A stretch of DNA of 64,000 bases from RBG-16-34-14 sp963727535 (GCA_963727535.1 CAVSGR010000006.1:124001-188000); one strand, 5' to 3'. Shown: positions 19,290 through 28,156, counted from the stretch's first letter. Numbers and translations: made by a program. Notes: generated from the sequence alone by a model not told the origin.

Positions 19290-20296
19290 TAATGAGAGTT
19301 GGCACCAATATTAACTAGTATTCTCCCAGTAATTTTTCCATCCAAAATAAGATCAATTTTTTCGTTCAGCTGATCAGGTGAACATTCGGTTGTTATTTCA
19401 TCCAGCAAATTAATCTTCCATTCTCCAGCAAGTTTTTGCCAGATGACTTTCCTCAAACTCATTTGGGTTTCTGCGGAATTAATTCCTAGTAAATTTACTC
19501 CACGAAGTATAAACGGATAAATAGTCATATTTATTTCGGGAGAAAGAACATTCCCACAAGATGCAACCGAACACCCATAATCAAGACTTCTCAAAACAGT
19601 TGAGAGAATATTTCCGCCGACGGTATCAACTGCTCCTTTCCATTTTCTACTTAAAAGTGGTTTACCTGATTTATCATCAACTTCGTTGCTGTAAACAATT
19701 AATGTCGCACCAAGTTTTTTTAAATAATCTTTTTTGTCTTGTTTTCTTGTTGATGCAATAACATTATAGCCGAGTTTTGATAATAAGGCTATTGATAAAG
19801 AACCAACTCCGCCTGTAGCCCCCGTTACAATAATTTTGCCCGATTTATCAATTCCTGCTTTTGCTAACTTGTAAATAGATAGTCCCACAGTAAAACCGGC
19901 AGTTCCAAGCATCATACTTTCTTTGAGTGAAAGCCCATCGGGAAGTTTCACAATCCATTCTGCAGGAACTCTTATAAATTCTGCAAAACCACCCGAAGTA
20001 TTCATTCCAAGATCATATCCTGTTACAATAACTTCGTCACCTTTATTAAATTGATCGGATGATGATTTTTCAACAATTCCTGCTGCGTCAATTCCGGGAG
20101 TATGCGGATATTTTCTTGTAACTCCTTTATTGCCGGTTGCGGAAAGAGCATCTTTATAATTTAAAGACGAGTATTTAACTTTTATAAGAACATCTCCATC
20201 GGGAAGTTCATCAATTGATTTGGTGGAAATCTCTCTAATAAACTTTCCGTTAACTTCTTTTACAATTAATGCTTTGAATTTCATATTCATTACCAT
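19286..20296 (-). CDS. YhdH/YhfP-type zinc-free quinone oxidoreductase
   Basis: This 336-residue protein belongs to the medium-chain dehydrogenase/reductase superfamily, in the YhdH/YhfP (acrylyl-CoA reductase-like) subgroup. It shows YKDALSATG near residue 50, HTPGIDAAGIVE, and the NADPH-binding loop TGATGGVGSLSIALLSKLG. Typical zinc-binding cysteines are absent, as expected for this subgroup. It probably reduces alpha,beta-unsaturated carbonyls with NADPH. Three in-frame ATGs occur at the start (20296, 20290, 20284); MKFKALIV at 20284 resembles the usual family start, so the true protein may be four residues shorter. Confidence 0.88.
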   Translation of the reverse strand: MVMNMKFKALIVKEVNGKFIREISTKSIDELPDGDVLIKVKYSSLNYKDALSATGNKGVTRKYPHTPGIDAAGIVEKSSSDQFNKGDEVIVTGYDLGMNTSGGFAEFIRVPAEWIVKLPDGLSLKESMMLGTAGFTVGLSIYKLAKAGIDKSGKIIVTGATGGVGSLSIALLSKLGYNVIASTRKQDKKDYLKKLGATLIVYSNEVDDKSGKPLLSRKWKGAVDTVGGNILSTVLRSLDYGCSVASCGNVLSPEINMTIYPFILRGVNLLGINSAETQMSLRKVIWQKLAGEWKINLLDEITTECSPDQLNEKIDLILDGKITGRILVNIGANSHY

Positions 20297-20349
20297 CTTG
20301 TTTTGAAACCGTTAAACCAGTTTGGAATTTTTGTATGCTTTTTTAATAC

Positions 20350-20369
20350 CACCTAACTAAAGTTAGGTG
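20350..20369. promoter_or_regulatory. Perfect inverted repeat in a divergent promoter region
   Basis: CACCTAACT and AGTTAGGTG are exact reverse complements separated by AA, between the divergent oxidoreductase gene and the acetyltransferase gene. A second weaker pair, CACC...GGTG, follows near 20395-20415. The symmetry suits a dimeric repressor or activator; no regulator is encoded adjacent. It could also be a small hairpin without a regulatory role. Confidence 0.45.
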
Positions 20370-20485
20370 TGAATCTTTTCCCTTAAAACATTAACACCCG
20401 GATTTATTCAGGTGGAACACAAACTAAGATATAATAACAACTGTTTCAACAGTTTTAAAAGTTGTTTATTTTACAACTATCAATT

Positions 20486-21049
20486 ATGAATTTCAACGAA
20501 AATATAATTCTCGAAAATAATTTTGCTCTTCTCAGACCTTTGGCAACTGAAGATGAAGAGGGTTTTGGCAAAATTGCTTTCGATACAGACATCTGGAAAT
20601 TTTTTCCAACACGTATATCAAACCTGGAAGAACTGAATATCTTCGTTAAAACTTCTCTTGAAGATAGAAAAAGAAAATTTCGTTATCCATTTACTATAAT
20701 TCAAAAAGCTTCTGGAGAAATTGCAGGAAGCACAAGTTATTCTAATATTTCTGTAAAAGATAAACGACTAGAAATCGGTTGGACATGGCTTGGGAAAAAA
20801 TTTATGGGAACCGGCTTAAATAAAGAATGCAAGTTTCTTCTTTTGCAATATGCATTTGAACATCTTAAGTTTGAAAGAGTAGAATTTAAAACTGATGTTC
20901 TTAATAAAGCTTCGAGAAGAGCCTTGCAAAAAATAGGCGCTAAAGAGGAAGGGATTTTAAGAAGTCATACTTTGATGCACGATGGAAGAAGACGAGATAC
21001 AATTTATTACAGCATACTCGCAAGTGAATGGAAGAATTTGTCACCCTGA
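20486..21049 (+). CDS. GNAT acetyltransferase (RimJ/RimL-like)
   Basis: From the ATG at 20486 this is a 187-residue GNAT-fold protein. The upstream TTG at 20462 is in frame but has no good ribosome site. It shows NFALLRPLATEDEEGFGK, the conserved GWTWLGKKFMGTGLNKE acetyl-CoA loop, and KASRRALQKIGAKEEGILR, all typical of RimJ/RimL-like N-acetyltransferases, with the late HDGRRRDTIYYSILASEW motif. The substrate is unknown. The last codons and the stop lie inside a dispersed palindromic repeat that begins near 21040, so its C-terminus is partly repeat-derived. Confidence 0.85.
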   Translation: MNFNENIILENNFALLRPLATEDEEGFGKIAFDTDIWKFFPTRISNLEELNIFVKTSLEDRKRKFRYPFTIIQKASGEIAGSTSYSNISVKDKRLEIGWTWLGKKFMGTGLNKECKFLLLQYAFEHLKFERVEFKTDVLNKASRRALQKIGAKEEGILRSHTLMHDGRRRDTIYYSILASEWKNLSP

Positions 21050-21110
21050 ACTTGTTTCGGGGTCTCCTAGTAAATTTTTTAAGATGCTGAAACGAGTTTC
21101 AGCATGAGAC
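21040..21110. repeat. Imperfect palindromic repeat, copy 1
   Basis: It contains CCCTGAACTTGTTTCGGGG and, after a spacer, an exact 10-base hairpin ATGCTGAAAC/GTTTCAGCAT (21084-21105). It overlaps the 3' end of the acetyltransferase gene and supplies its stop codon. A close relative lies at 21677-21744. Confidence 0.8.
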
Positions 21111-21125
21111 AAAAAGAACAAAATT

Positions 21126-21623
21126 ATGAGCAAAACAAAACGACCTTCATGGGATAAATATTCTTTAAAGCTTGCAATGCTTGCCTCGGAAAGAGCAACT
21201 TGCCCGAGAATGCATTGCGGCTGCATACTTGTTAAAGACAGGTTTGTGCTTGCAACAGGTTATAACGGCTCACTGCCTGGTCAACCGCACTGTGAAGATG
21301 TTGGCTGCCAGGTTGTTGATAACCATTGTGTAAGAACAAATCACGCAGAGATAAATGCTCTTGTACAAGCTGCTGTTCACGGAGTAAATATCAGCGGGTC
21401 AACTGCTTATGTTACAAATATGCCCTGTACAACCTGTGCAAAAGCTTTAATTGCTGCAAAAGTAAAACGCGTTGTTGTCTTTTCGGATTTCCACGATACA
21501 CTTGCAACTGACTTCTTTCATAAAGCCAACGTTGAGTTGGTAAAGCTTGATATGCCTGATAAAGAAATTCAATACAATTTAGAGGATTACTCTTCCGCGA
21601 AGAAGACAAAAAAGTCGGGATAA
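21126..21623 (+). CDS. dCMP deaminase (ComEB-like)
   Basis: This 165-residue zinc-dependent deaminase shows the cytidine deaminase-like zinc motifs NHAEINALVQAA and MPCTTCAKALIA, with the glutamate proton shuttle in HAE. The N-terminal ATCPRMHCGCILVKD and VLATGYNGSLPGQPHC are dCMP deaminase features. It converts dCMP to dUMP, feeding thymidylate synthesis. The length is normal. It is bracketed by two copies of a palindromic repeat, copy 1 ending 15 bases before its start region. Confidence 0.92.
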   Translation: MSKTKRPSWDKYSLKLAMLASERATCPRMHCGCILVKDRFVLATGYNGSLPGQPHCEDVGCQVVDNHCVRTNHAEINALVQAAVHGVNISGSTAYVTNMPCTTCAKALIAAKVKRVVVFSDFHDTLATDFFHKANVELVKLDMPDKEIQYNLEDYSSAKKTKKSG

Positions 21624-21676
21624 AAAATATGCCCTGGATACTTTACAATAAAACCTTCCTTTTAAAAAGCCCCACC

Positions 21677-21744
21677 GTCATCCCGAACTCATTTCGGGAT
21701 TTCTTATATTTTTATTAAGATGCTGAAACAAGTTCAGCATGTCC
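21677..21744. repeat. Imperfect palindromic repeat, copy 2
   Basis: It has the same layout as copy 1: TCCCGAACTCATTTCGGGA followed by a spacer and TGCTGAAACAAGTTCAGCA. It ends five bases before the start of the DMT transporter gene, so any ribosome site for that gene lies within the repeat. Confidence 0.8.
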
Positions 21745-21748
21745 AAAA

Positions 21749-22663
21749 ATGAAAAGCAATATCTTCAAATATTGGAAGCCTATCAGTGCAGTCATATTTT
21801 GGGGATTCTCTTTTATTGCAACTAAAATTGCACTCAATGAACTTGTTCCTTTAACTCTGATTTTTTTAAGATTAATTCTTGCCGTAATATTTTTAACAGC
21901 CATTGCGGTTTATACGAAAAGAGATTTTTCCGTCAGCTTGAAAAGTCATGTTGGAATTTTTATTCTTGCAATTGTTGCCGTTATACATTTGTGGATACAA
22001 GTAACCGGACTTAAATACACAAGCGCAGCAAACACCGGTTGGATAATAGGGACTGCGCCTATATTTATGGCATTAGTCGGATTAGTCTTTTTCAGAGAAT
22101 CATTTACTCTTTTAAAAACTGTTGGAATAATCGTTGCATTCTCTGGATTATTGCTTTTAATAAGTCACGGGAATATTTCCTCAATTAGCCTTATTTCTAA
22201 CAAGGGAGATTTTTTAATACTCGCTTCTGCTTTCACATGGAGTATTTATTCTGCGATAAACAAAAAAATCTCTTTAACATATCCCCCGGTTATGACAATA
22301 CTTTTTCTCTTTTTAATGATGGCTATAATAATTTCTCCTTTTACAATAAATAGTGAATCAATTCACTCTGTTCTTCGTCTTTCTATGCGTGGGTGGACGG
22401 CGATTTTATTTTTGGGAATACTTTGTTCCGGTGCGGCTTATGTAATGTGGGCTTCTGCTTTAAAAGAAATGGAATCTACAAAAGTCGGGGCATTTCTTTA
22501 CTTTGAACCTTTTGTAACCGTAATTGCTTCGTGGACAATTTTAAATGAGCGAATAACTTTCCTTATGATTTTAGCAGGAATAATAATTACAACCGGTGTT
22601 GTTTTGGTTAATGTTAATCTGAAAAAGATATTCATTAACAAGAAAATCAAACATCTTTCATAG
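21749..22663 (+). CDS. DMT-family (EamA) membrane transporter
   Basis: This 304-residue protein has about ten hydrophobic segments arranged as two EamA repeats. The first shows VIFWGFSFIATKIALNELVP and the second GDFLILASAFTWSIYSAINKK. Members of the drug/metabolite transporter superfamily export amino acids or small metabolites across the inner membrane; the substrate is not predictable here. The start lies immediately after a palindromic repeat, and no clear Shine-Dalgarno is visible, which may lower its translation. Confidence 0.88.
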   Translation: MKSNIFKYWKPISAVIFWGFSFIATKIALNELVPLTLIFLRLILAVIFLTAIAVYTKRDFSVSLKSHVGIFILAIVAVIHLWIQVTGLKYTSAANTGWIIGTAPIFMALVGLVFFRESFTLLKTVGIIVAFSGLLLLISHGNISSISLISNKGDFLILASAFTWSIYSAINKKISLTYPPVMTILFLFLMMAIIISPFTINSESIHSVLRLSMRGWTAILFLGILCSGAAYVMWASALKEMESTKVGAFLYFEPFVTVIASWTILNERITFLMILAGIIITTGVVLVNVNLKKIFINKKIKHLS

Positions 22664-22816
22664 AAGGTTAACTTATATAATTCTTATACTCCTCTTTCTT
22701 GAAGAAAAAATCAATAAGATTATTGACAAACCTTTTTTTTAATTATAACTTTTCTCAGCAGAGTTTTCCTTAAGATTTATCAATACAATTTTTCAACCAC
22801 AAAGGCGGAGTTTGCC

Positions 22817-23419
22817 ATGAAAAAATTTTTTTTGCTTTCTTTTCCACTTCTTTTACTTTCCATTTTTTTAACTTCCTGTCAGCAGCAAAATACAACTGTA
22901 GATAATTCTGCTGCAAACAAAGCTGCTATGATGAAAATTTACAACGCTTTCAATACTGGTAATATAGATTCCCTGGACAAATATGTTGCTGAAGATATGA
23001 TGGACCATCAAATGGACACGATGATAACCCAAAAACAGGGTATTGTCGGATTAAAAGAAACAATTGAATTTATGCGCAGTGCTTTCCCCGATTTGAAGTT
23101 TACCGTAAAGGCAATGGCAACTTCGGGTGATACTTTGCTGGCTTACATTACTATCTCCGGGACAAATACAGGAATGATGATGGGAATGCCCGCAACTAAT
23201 AAATCATTTGGTATCGACGGTGCAGATGTGGTAATCTTTAAAGACGGCAAACTAGCAGAGCACTGGGGAGTAGAAGACGACCTGGGAATGATGAAACAAC
23301 TTGGCTTAATGCCTCCTCCTCCGGGAAATATGAATAAAAAGAAAATGCCCGCGAAGGAAATGAAAGAGAACCCCATAAAGACGAATCCAAAACCGGATAA
23401 AACGAAGAAAGTTAATTAA
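22817..23419 (+). CDS. SnoaL-like ester cyclase-type lipoprotein
   Basis: This 200-residue protein has a lipoprotein signal peptide (FLTSCQQQ) and then a SnoaL-like NTF2-fold domain: MMKIYNAFNTGNIDSLDKYVAEDMMDH, then IEFMRSAFPDLKFTVKAM, and KLAEHWGVEDDLGMMKQLG. The last 45 residues form a Pro/Lys/Met-rich tail. Related proteins include SnoaL polyketide cyclases and many uncharacterised enzymes; cell-envelope location is predicted from the signal. A strong hairpin follows the gene. Confidence 0.83.
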   Translation: MKKFFLLSFPLLLLSIFLTSCQQQNTTVDNSAANKAAMMKIYNAFNTGNIDSLDKYVAEDMMDHQMDTMITQKQGIVGLKETIEFMRSAFPDLKFTVKAMATSGDTLLAYITISGTNTGMMMGMPATNKSFGIDGADVVIFKDGKLAEHWGVEDDLGMMKQLGLMPPPPGNMNKKKMPAKEMKENPIKTNPKPDKTKKVN

Positions 23420-23433
23420 GAAAAATATTTTTA

Positions 23434-23462
23434 CAGAGCCGTTTCAAGTAAGAACGGCTCTG
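23434..23462 (+). terminator. Hairpin terminator after the SnoaL-like gene
   Basis: CAGAGCCGTT (23434-23443) pairs with AACGGCTCTG (23453-23462) around a 9-base loop. It is not followed by a strong T-run, so termination is probable but not certain. Confidence 0.65.
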
Positions 23463-23544
23463 GGTAATTTTCTGCAAAAAATTCGAGGTTTCCAAAATTC
23501 AGTTCCTATCAAAAACTTCTTGCCTTTCAAATTTAAGTCTTTAG

Positions 23545-23709
23545 GTTAGATCGAAATCCGGCTATTGGAAGAACCTTTCAAATCCGGAATTATTCCTCTA
23601 CAGAGTTATAGAAGAGAATGGTGATTTCTTTAAAAGTGTTCTTGGTAAAGGAATAGACTTAGCCAGATGCATAAGCAAGCTCGAAGCTTATGCGAAGAAG
23701 AAAAAATAA
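23545..23709 (+). pseudogene. Short possible gene remnant without a start codon
   Basis: An open frame of 54 codons with protein-like composition (GYWKNLSNPELFLYRVIEEN, then FFKSVLGKGIDLARCISKLE) ends at a TAA at 23707, but has no ATG and follows a stop codon at 23542. It may be the C-terminal remnant of a lost gene. I recognise no family. It lies between the terminator of the SnoaL-like gene and the 3' end of the symporter gene; the rest of 23463-23727 holds nothing obvious. Confidence 0.3.
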
Positions 23710-23727
23710 AAATCTTAAAATTGTGTT

Positions 23728-25308
23728 TTACCTATAGATTAGCAAAACTATTAGAAGCAAAATCATCAAGACAACTGCCTGAACCCGGTAGTTTTTATAT
23801 AATGGCATTCCGCGAAGTGCCTTTGTCTCCAACCTGAACAGATCTTTTGACCAGGTATAGTTTTGTGTTTTTTCTGCGGGAGGTGGCGCAGTTAATAAGC
23901 TTACAACAACAATTGTAGCTGAGCATAATACAAAAAGAATTCCTGCTATATAAAGAAAATGAATTTCGGGAATCCAACCTACATTTGTATTAAGAAAGAA
24001 AAAAACCGCACCAATAATTCCTACTATAATAGCAGCAATAGCTCCGTTATGATTAGCGCGCTTCCAGAACAATCCGACAACATATAGCGAAACAATAGGG
24101 GGAGCAATATATGAAAGAGCATTCTGAAGGTACACCCACAGCGTAGGGAACTTATTAATCTGCGGAGCCCAGATTGCAGAAAGCACCATAAAAACAAAAG
24201 TAACAATTCTGCCGACCCACATTAATCCTTCGCTTGAAATATCCGGCTTAAACTTATTTACAAAATCCATAGTTACAAGGGTTGAGGCTGAATTAAGAGC
24301 CGAATCAATACTCGACATCATTGCAGCAAGTAACCCAGCTAAAACTAATCCAAGCAAACCCGGGGGAAGAAGATCAAATAATAATGTAGGATAAACCAGA
24401 TTTGCTTTTTCAATGTCGGGATATAATGCCCTGGCAAAGATTCCTGGAAAGACCATGATAAACAAAACAGTAAGTTTTAATAATCCTGCAAACAAAGCTC
24501 CCCATTGACCATGCTTAATATTTTTGGCTCCGAGAGCTCTTTGAACGATGAATTGATTTGTTGTCCAAAAATAAAATCCAAGAAGAAAAACTCCTGAAAA
24601 CAAACCCGGCCATGGAAGGAATTTGTCTCCTGCAGGTTGAATTATGTTAAAATGGTCCGGTGGTGTTACATTCATAACTGCATCCCATGAGCCAACTTTT
24701 ATAAAAGCGAGAATTGTAATTATTATCGACCCTATAATAAGAATCACCGCCTGGAAAGCATCTGTCATAACAACTGCTTTAAGACCACCAGCAATTGTGT
24801 ACAAACCGGAGAGAATGGAGAGCGCAAGAATTGATTCCCATAATTCTATTTGAGGAAAAATAATTTGTATGACAAGCGCTCCTGCAAAGAGCGTTGCCGC
24901 TGTATCTATCCCAATGTTTCCGATAATTGTTAACGCAGAAAAATAATACCTTGCCTTCGCATCATACCTTCTTTCAAGAAATTCGGGCATTGTATAAATT
25001 TTAGATTTTATATAAAAAGGAAGGAAAAAAACTGCAAACAAAATCAATACAACAGCAGCCATCCATTCATAACTATAAACAGATATTCCTGTTTCATACC
25101 CGCTTCCGGCAAGACCAACAAGGCTGCTGCTGCTTATGTTGGAAGCGAACAGCGAAAGACCAACTAACGGCCATACAAGTGATCTTCCTGCGAGGAAATA
25201 TTGTTCGGCATTATCATTTTTTTTTACATACCTGAATCCCTGCCACATAATAAATACAAGGTAAAGCAAAAGAATAACAACGTCTATAACACTAAGATTA
25301 AACTTCAT
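23728..25308 (-). CDS. Sodium:solute symporter (SSS/SGLT-like)
   Basis: This 526-residue protein has about 13-14 predicted membrane segments and matches the SSS family. Family features include AGRSLVWPLVGLSLFASNISS (second segment) and SKIYTMPEFLERRYD. Also typical are GLYTIAGGLKAVVMTDAFQ and AGLLAAMMSSIDSALNS, which forms part of the sodium site. It resembles the sugar-type SGLT branch; the substrate is inferred, not shown. The length is normal. It stands alone on the minus strand. Confidence 0.92.
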   Translation of the reverse strand: MKFNLSVIDVVILLLYLVFIMWQGFRYVKKNDNAEQYFLAGRSLVWPLVGLSLFASNISSSSLVGLAGSGYETGISVYSYEWMAAVVLILFAVFFLPFYIKSKIYTMPEFLERRYDAKARYYFSALTIIGNIGIDTAATLFAGALVIQIIFPQIELWESILALSILSGLYTIAGGLKAVVMTDAFQAVILIIGSIIITILAFIKVGSWDAVMNVTPPDHFNIIQPAGDKFLPWPGLFSGVFLLGFYFWTTNQFIVQRALGAKNIKHGQWGALFAGLLKLTVLFIMVFPGIFARALYPDIEKANLVYPTLLFDLLPPGLLGLVLAGLLAAMMSSIDSALNSASTLVTMDFVNKFKPDISSEGLMWVGRIVTFVFMVLSAIWAPQINKFPTLWVYLQNALSYIAPPIVSLYVVGLFWKRANHNGAIAAIIVGIIGAVFFFLNTNVGWIPEIHFLYIAGILFVLCSATIVVVSLLTAPPPAEKTQNYTWSKDLFRLETKALRGMPLYKNYRVQAVVLMILLLIVLLIYR

Positions 25309-25465
25309 TTTGTATCCGGTATACTCTCGTTTTTTTTAAAGATACAAAATGATTTTAATAATTGAATCTTTTCGGGAGAGAAAATCAAAAAATGCGTTTA
25401 AATAGTAGCAGCAAAAAAGAATGACTAATTAAAAAGGAAGAATTCTAAATTAGGCAGAACAAATT

Positions 25466-25876
25466 TTATTTCCACAAAGCCAGTATAATCCCAGAAATAA
25501 CAAAAGAAACCAGTGTATGCCCTGAATCAATTAACCAGAGCTTTTGTGGTCTTCCGCCAAATATTCCGTGAACTAATGAAGTCGGTCCGGCAAAACCAAA
25601 CCAACACATAAAACCAATCCACGCCCCGGTTACAATTGTAGTAGCCTGTGCCCAGGAAATAAAAATTGCAAGAATATACGCTGTGATAAGTCCTTGTAAA
25701 AAAGCAGTAACATAATTTGATGGTTTGGAGTTTTTCTTAAGCTCTTCTTCAGTTTTACCAATTACCGACATCCATTGTTTTGCAAAAAGGACAGGCGAAT
25801 ACCAAAGTCCGCCCAATCCAAAAATTAATGCGGCGGAAACAAGCACTGTAACAAAATTAATTTGAACGGGGACCAT
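25466..25876 (-). CDS. DUF1761 membrane protein
   Basis: This 136-residue protein has about four hydrophobic segments and matches DUF1761, with GLGGLWYSPVLFAKQWM near the start and GAWIGFMCWFGFAGPTSLVH in the middle. The function of the family is unknown. The start has a good GGAGA Shine-Dalgarno. No operon partner. Confidence 0.84.
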   Translation of the reverse strand: MVPVQINFVTVLVSAALIFGLGGLWYSPVLFAKQWMSVIGKTEEELKKNSKPSNYVTAFLQGLITAYILAIFISWAQATTIVTGAWIGFMCWFGFAGPTSLVHGIFGGRPQKLWLIDSGHTLVSFVISGIILALWK

Positions 25877-25990
25877 TATAAATCTCCTTTAGAATTTTTT
25901 ACAAATAGGTAAGCTGGTTCACAAGAGAAACTTAAATAATATTGTTGGGGGTGTCAATTATTTAATTAAAGAGATGAATACTTTAAAAAA

Positions 25991-26012
25991 TAAAAGGGGC
26001 TGCACACCCCTT
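25991..26012 (-). terminator. Rho-independent terminator for the DUF2807 gene
   Basis: Reading on the minus strand, AAGGGG/CCCCTT stems (26007-26012 and 25994-25999) enclose a 7-base loop and are followed by a T-rich run. It lies 17 bases after the DUF2807 stop. Confidence 0.75.
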
Positions 26013-26028
26013 ATAAACCAAGCAAAGA

Positions 26029-26724
26029 TTAATCCCCTTTTCTAATCCCAGAACCGCCGGAAAAAGAAGTGCTTACAATATCAGCTTTACCATAATATGT
26101 GATTTGGGAACCACCACTCTGAGAAGCAGTTAATTTTCCATTCATATTGATTGAGACTATTGATCCCCCTGATAAAGATATATCGGCATTTTGTACTTTA
26201 AAATCTCTAAGATTAAAAATAGCTCCGCCGGAACCATCAATCTCTGTATCTTTTCCACTTCCTTTAAGAGTTACCTGGCTTCCCCCTGAAAGCCCCATTT
26301 CTATATTTGCACATTGTAATCCTCCTTTAAGGATTGATCCTCCGGTAAGATCCCCTTCGAAATTTTCTGAGGAAACATTCATAGTTATATCTCCAATACT
26401 GCCCCCACTTAGATCTATTCCTGTTAATTCGGGCATTGTTATTTTTATATATATGTCTCCCCTTTTATGATAATTATTTCTATTAATATAAAACTCCAAT
26501 TCATCTCCATCCTTTTCAACTCTCAGGTATTGGAAATCTCTTTCATCGGCATTTACTTCAATCCTATAATTATCTGATTGAGAAATGTCTACCTGCATTC
26601 CATAACCGACACTAACTTTGTGAAATCCTTTATAATCGTAGCTTTGCGTTTTATCTCCGGCAAAAGAAGATGAAAGCGTAACAAAGAAAAGAAGAGCAAT
26701 CAATTGGATAATTTTATTATTCAT
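26029..26724 (-). CDS. DUF2807 (GIN-domain) secreted beta-rich protein
   Basis: This 231-residue protein has a signal peptide and the repeating glycine/serine-rich strand pattern of the DUF2807 head GIN domain (LTGIDLSGGSIGDI, MGLSGGSQVTLKG, DISLSGGSIVSI), each turn ending in GGS. Such proteins form right-handed beta-helices on the outer surface or in the periplasm; the role is unknown. The length is typical. It lies just upstream of rsgA's stop, on the same strand as rsgA, but a promoter-like gap separates them. Confidence 0.85.
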   Translation of the reverse strand: MNNKIIQLIALLFFVTLSSSFAGDKTQSYDYKGFHKVSVGYGMQVDISQSDNYRIEVNADERDFQYLRVEKDGDELEFYINRNNYHKRGDIYIKITMPELTGIDLSGGSIGDITMNVSSENFEGDLTGGSILKGGLQCANIEMGLSGGSQVTLKGSGKDTEIDGSGGAIFNLRDFKVQNADISLSGGSIVSINMNGKLTASQSGGSQITYYGKADIVSTSFSGGSGIRKGD

Positions 26725-26803
26725 ATAAACCTCAATTTTAAATTTTATAATTCTCCTTAAAATTAGACCTTATTTAGGGAAAAAGGTTGGGGAATAGTTA
26801 GTT

Positions 26804-27883
26804 TTACGCTCTTTTGTCTCTTCCTGTTTTAAAAAACTGCTTTATTTTTTTATGAAGCTTCTTTTCTCTTTGTTTTCTTTTTAAGAAAGCATTTTTATCC
26901 TGTTTTTCTTCAAGATACCTAAGCTCCTTCTGAAGTTTATAATAACTCTGCAATCTTGCTTCATCAATAATTCCTTTTTCAAGAGCTTTAAGAACAGCGC
27001 ACCCGGTTTCTTTTGTATGTGTGCAATTAGAAAATTTACACTCTAAAGAAATTAATTCTATTTCGTCAAATACCTGGTCCATTCCTTTATCAACATTCCA
27101 TAATTGAAATTCACGCATTCCGGGTGTATCAATAACAATTCCTCCATTTGGTATAATAAACATTTCTTTTCTTGTTGTAGTATGCTTTCCTTTGTTTACA
27201 GAACTGCTGACTTCGTTTGTTTGTAGAATTTTCTCCCCTACCAAATAATTTATTATTGTGGATTTACCAACTCCTGATGACCCAGTAAATACTCCGGTTT
27301 TACCTTCGCTTAAAATATTTTTTATTTCATAGATGCCGGTTCCCGTAAGAGCATTTGTTAAGATTGTCTGCACATTTGGAAACCTTCCCATTATTTCTGT
27401 TTTTCTTAATAAAGATTCACTTGTAAGATCAATCTTATTTAAAATTATAACTGGTTGGATGCTGCTTTCAAGTGTACTTACAATATATCTCTCCAGCCTT
27501 CTGACATTAAAATTGTTATCCAGACTTTGAACAATAAACACAAAATCGACATTAGCGGCAATCACCTGCTCTTCGGTTTTTCTATCTGCAACTTTCCTCG
27601 AAAGTTTATTTCTTCGTTTGAGAACCGAATGAATTATAGCTTTCTTTTCATCTTCAAAAAAGATAGCAATTACCCAATCCCCGGTTTTAGGAAGTTCTGC
27701 TATCTCGGATGAATATAAAAGTTTGCCAGTAACTTCTGCAGGCAATTCGCCCATTTCTGTATATAAAATATATCTTTGTTTATTTTCTACTGCTATTCTT
27801 CCGGGAATAAAATTTTGCGTTTTAAATATTTGAAATTGATTTTGAAAAAATTCATTCCAACCTAATTGGATAAGATTATACAT
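26804..27883 (-). CDS. rsgA: Ribosome biogenesis GTPase RsgA
   Basis: This 359-residue protein is a circularly permuted GTPase: G4 (ILNKIDL) comes before G1 (GSSGVGKSTIINYL) and G3 (IDTPGMREFQLW). An N-terminal OB-fold and a C-terminal cysteine/histidine zinc segment (CKFSNCTHTKETGC) complete the RsgA layout. It assists maturation of the 30S subunit. A basic tail (LKRKQREKKLHKKIKQFFK) follows the zinc domain. The length is normal. Confidence 0.94.
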   Translation of the reverse strand: MYNLIQLGWNEFFQNQFQIFKTQNFIPGRIAVENKQRYILYTEMGELPAEVTGKLLYSSEIAELPKTGDWVIAIFFEDEKKAIIHSVLKRRNKLSRKVADRKTEEQVIAANVDFVFIVQSLDNNFNVRRLERYIVSTLESSIQPVIILNKIDLTSESLLRKTEIMGRFPNVQTILTNALTGTGIYEIKNILSEGKTGVFTGSSGVGKSTIINYLVGEKILQTNEVSSSVNKGKHTTTRKEMFIIPNGGIVIDTPGMREFQLWNVDKGMDQVFDEIELISLECKFSNCTHTKETGCAVLKALEKGIIDEARLQSYYKLQKELRYLEEKQDKNAFLKRKQREKKLHKKIKQFFKTGRDKRA

Positions 27884-28115
27884 TTCTGTATCTCCTTAAT
27901 AAATTGTTAAAAAAGATTTTGGTTTAATCAGGGAAAGACACACTACACCTTAGAAGGTGTAATATGCCAAGCTCAGGCAATATCCTGGAGCCGAAATGAA
28001 TTTGTGGTATGTACTAAGTTAGTTTTAATAAGACATATATAAATTTGATGGAGTAAAAATACGAGGTTTGAAGAAAATAAAAAAGAAAAAGGGATAAGTG
28101 GTATGAGGGATGAAA
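27884..28115. other. Leader/intergenic region upstream of rsgA with inverted repeats
   Basis: No gene is seen. Exact inverted arms TACACCTT (27944-27951) and AAGGTGTA (27954-27961) are separated by two bases. About 15 bases further, GCTCAGG...CCTGGAGC can form a hairpin with one bulge, and the same bases can also pair as ATATGCC...GGCAATAT. This could be a leader RNA structure for rsgA or an unrecognised short repeat. Confidence 0.35.
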
Positions 28116-28148
28116 AAAGATGACATCTCTTTAAGAGATGTCATCTTT
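28116..28148 (-). terminator. Strong terminator after msrA
   Basis: AAAGATGACATCTCT and AGAGATGTCATCTTT are exact 15-base arms around a 3-base loop, nine bases past the msrA stop. On the minus strand it ends in a T-run. It is a clear intrinsic terminator. Confidence 0.92.
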
Positions 28149-28156
28149 AAAACAAA

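Noticed and set aside
26147..26470. Plus-strand frame opposite DUF2807
   Set aside because: The proline- and serine-rich string is the complement of the GGS repeats; not a separate gene.
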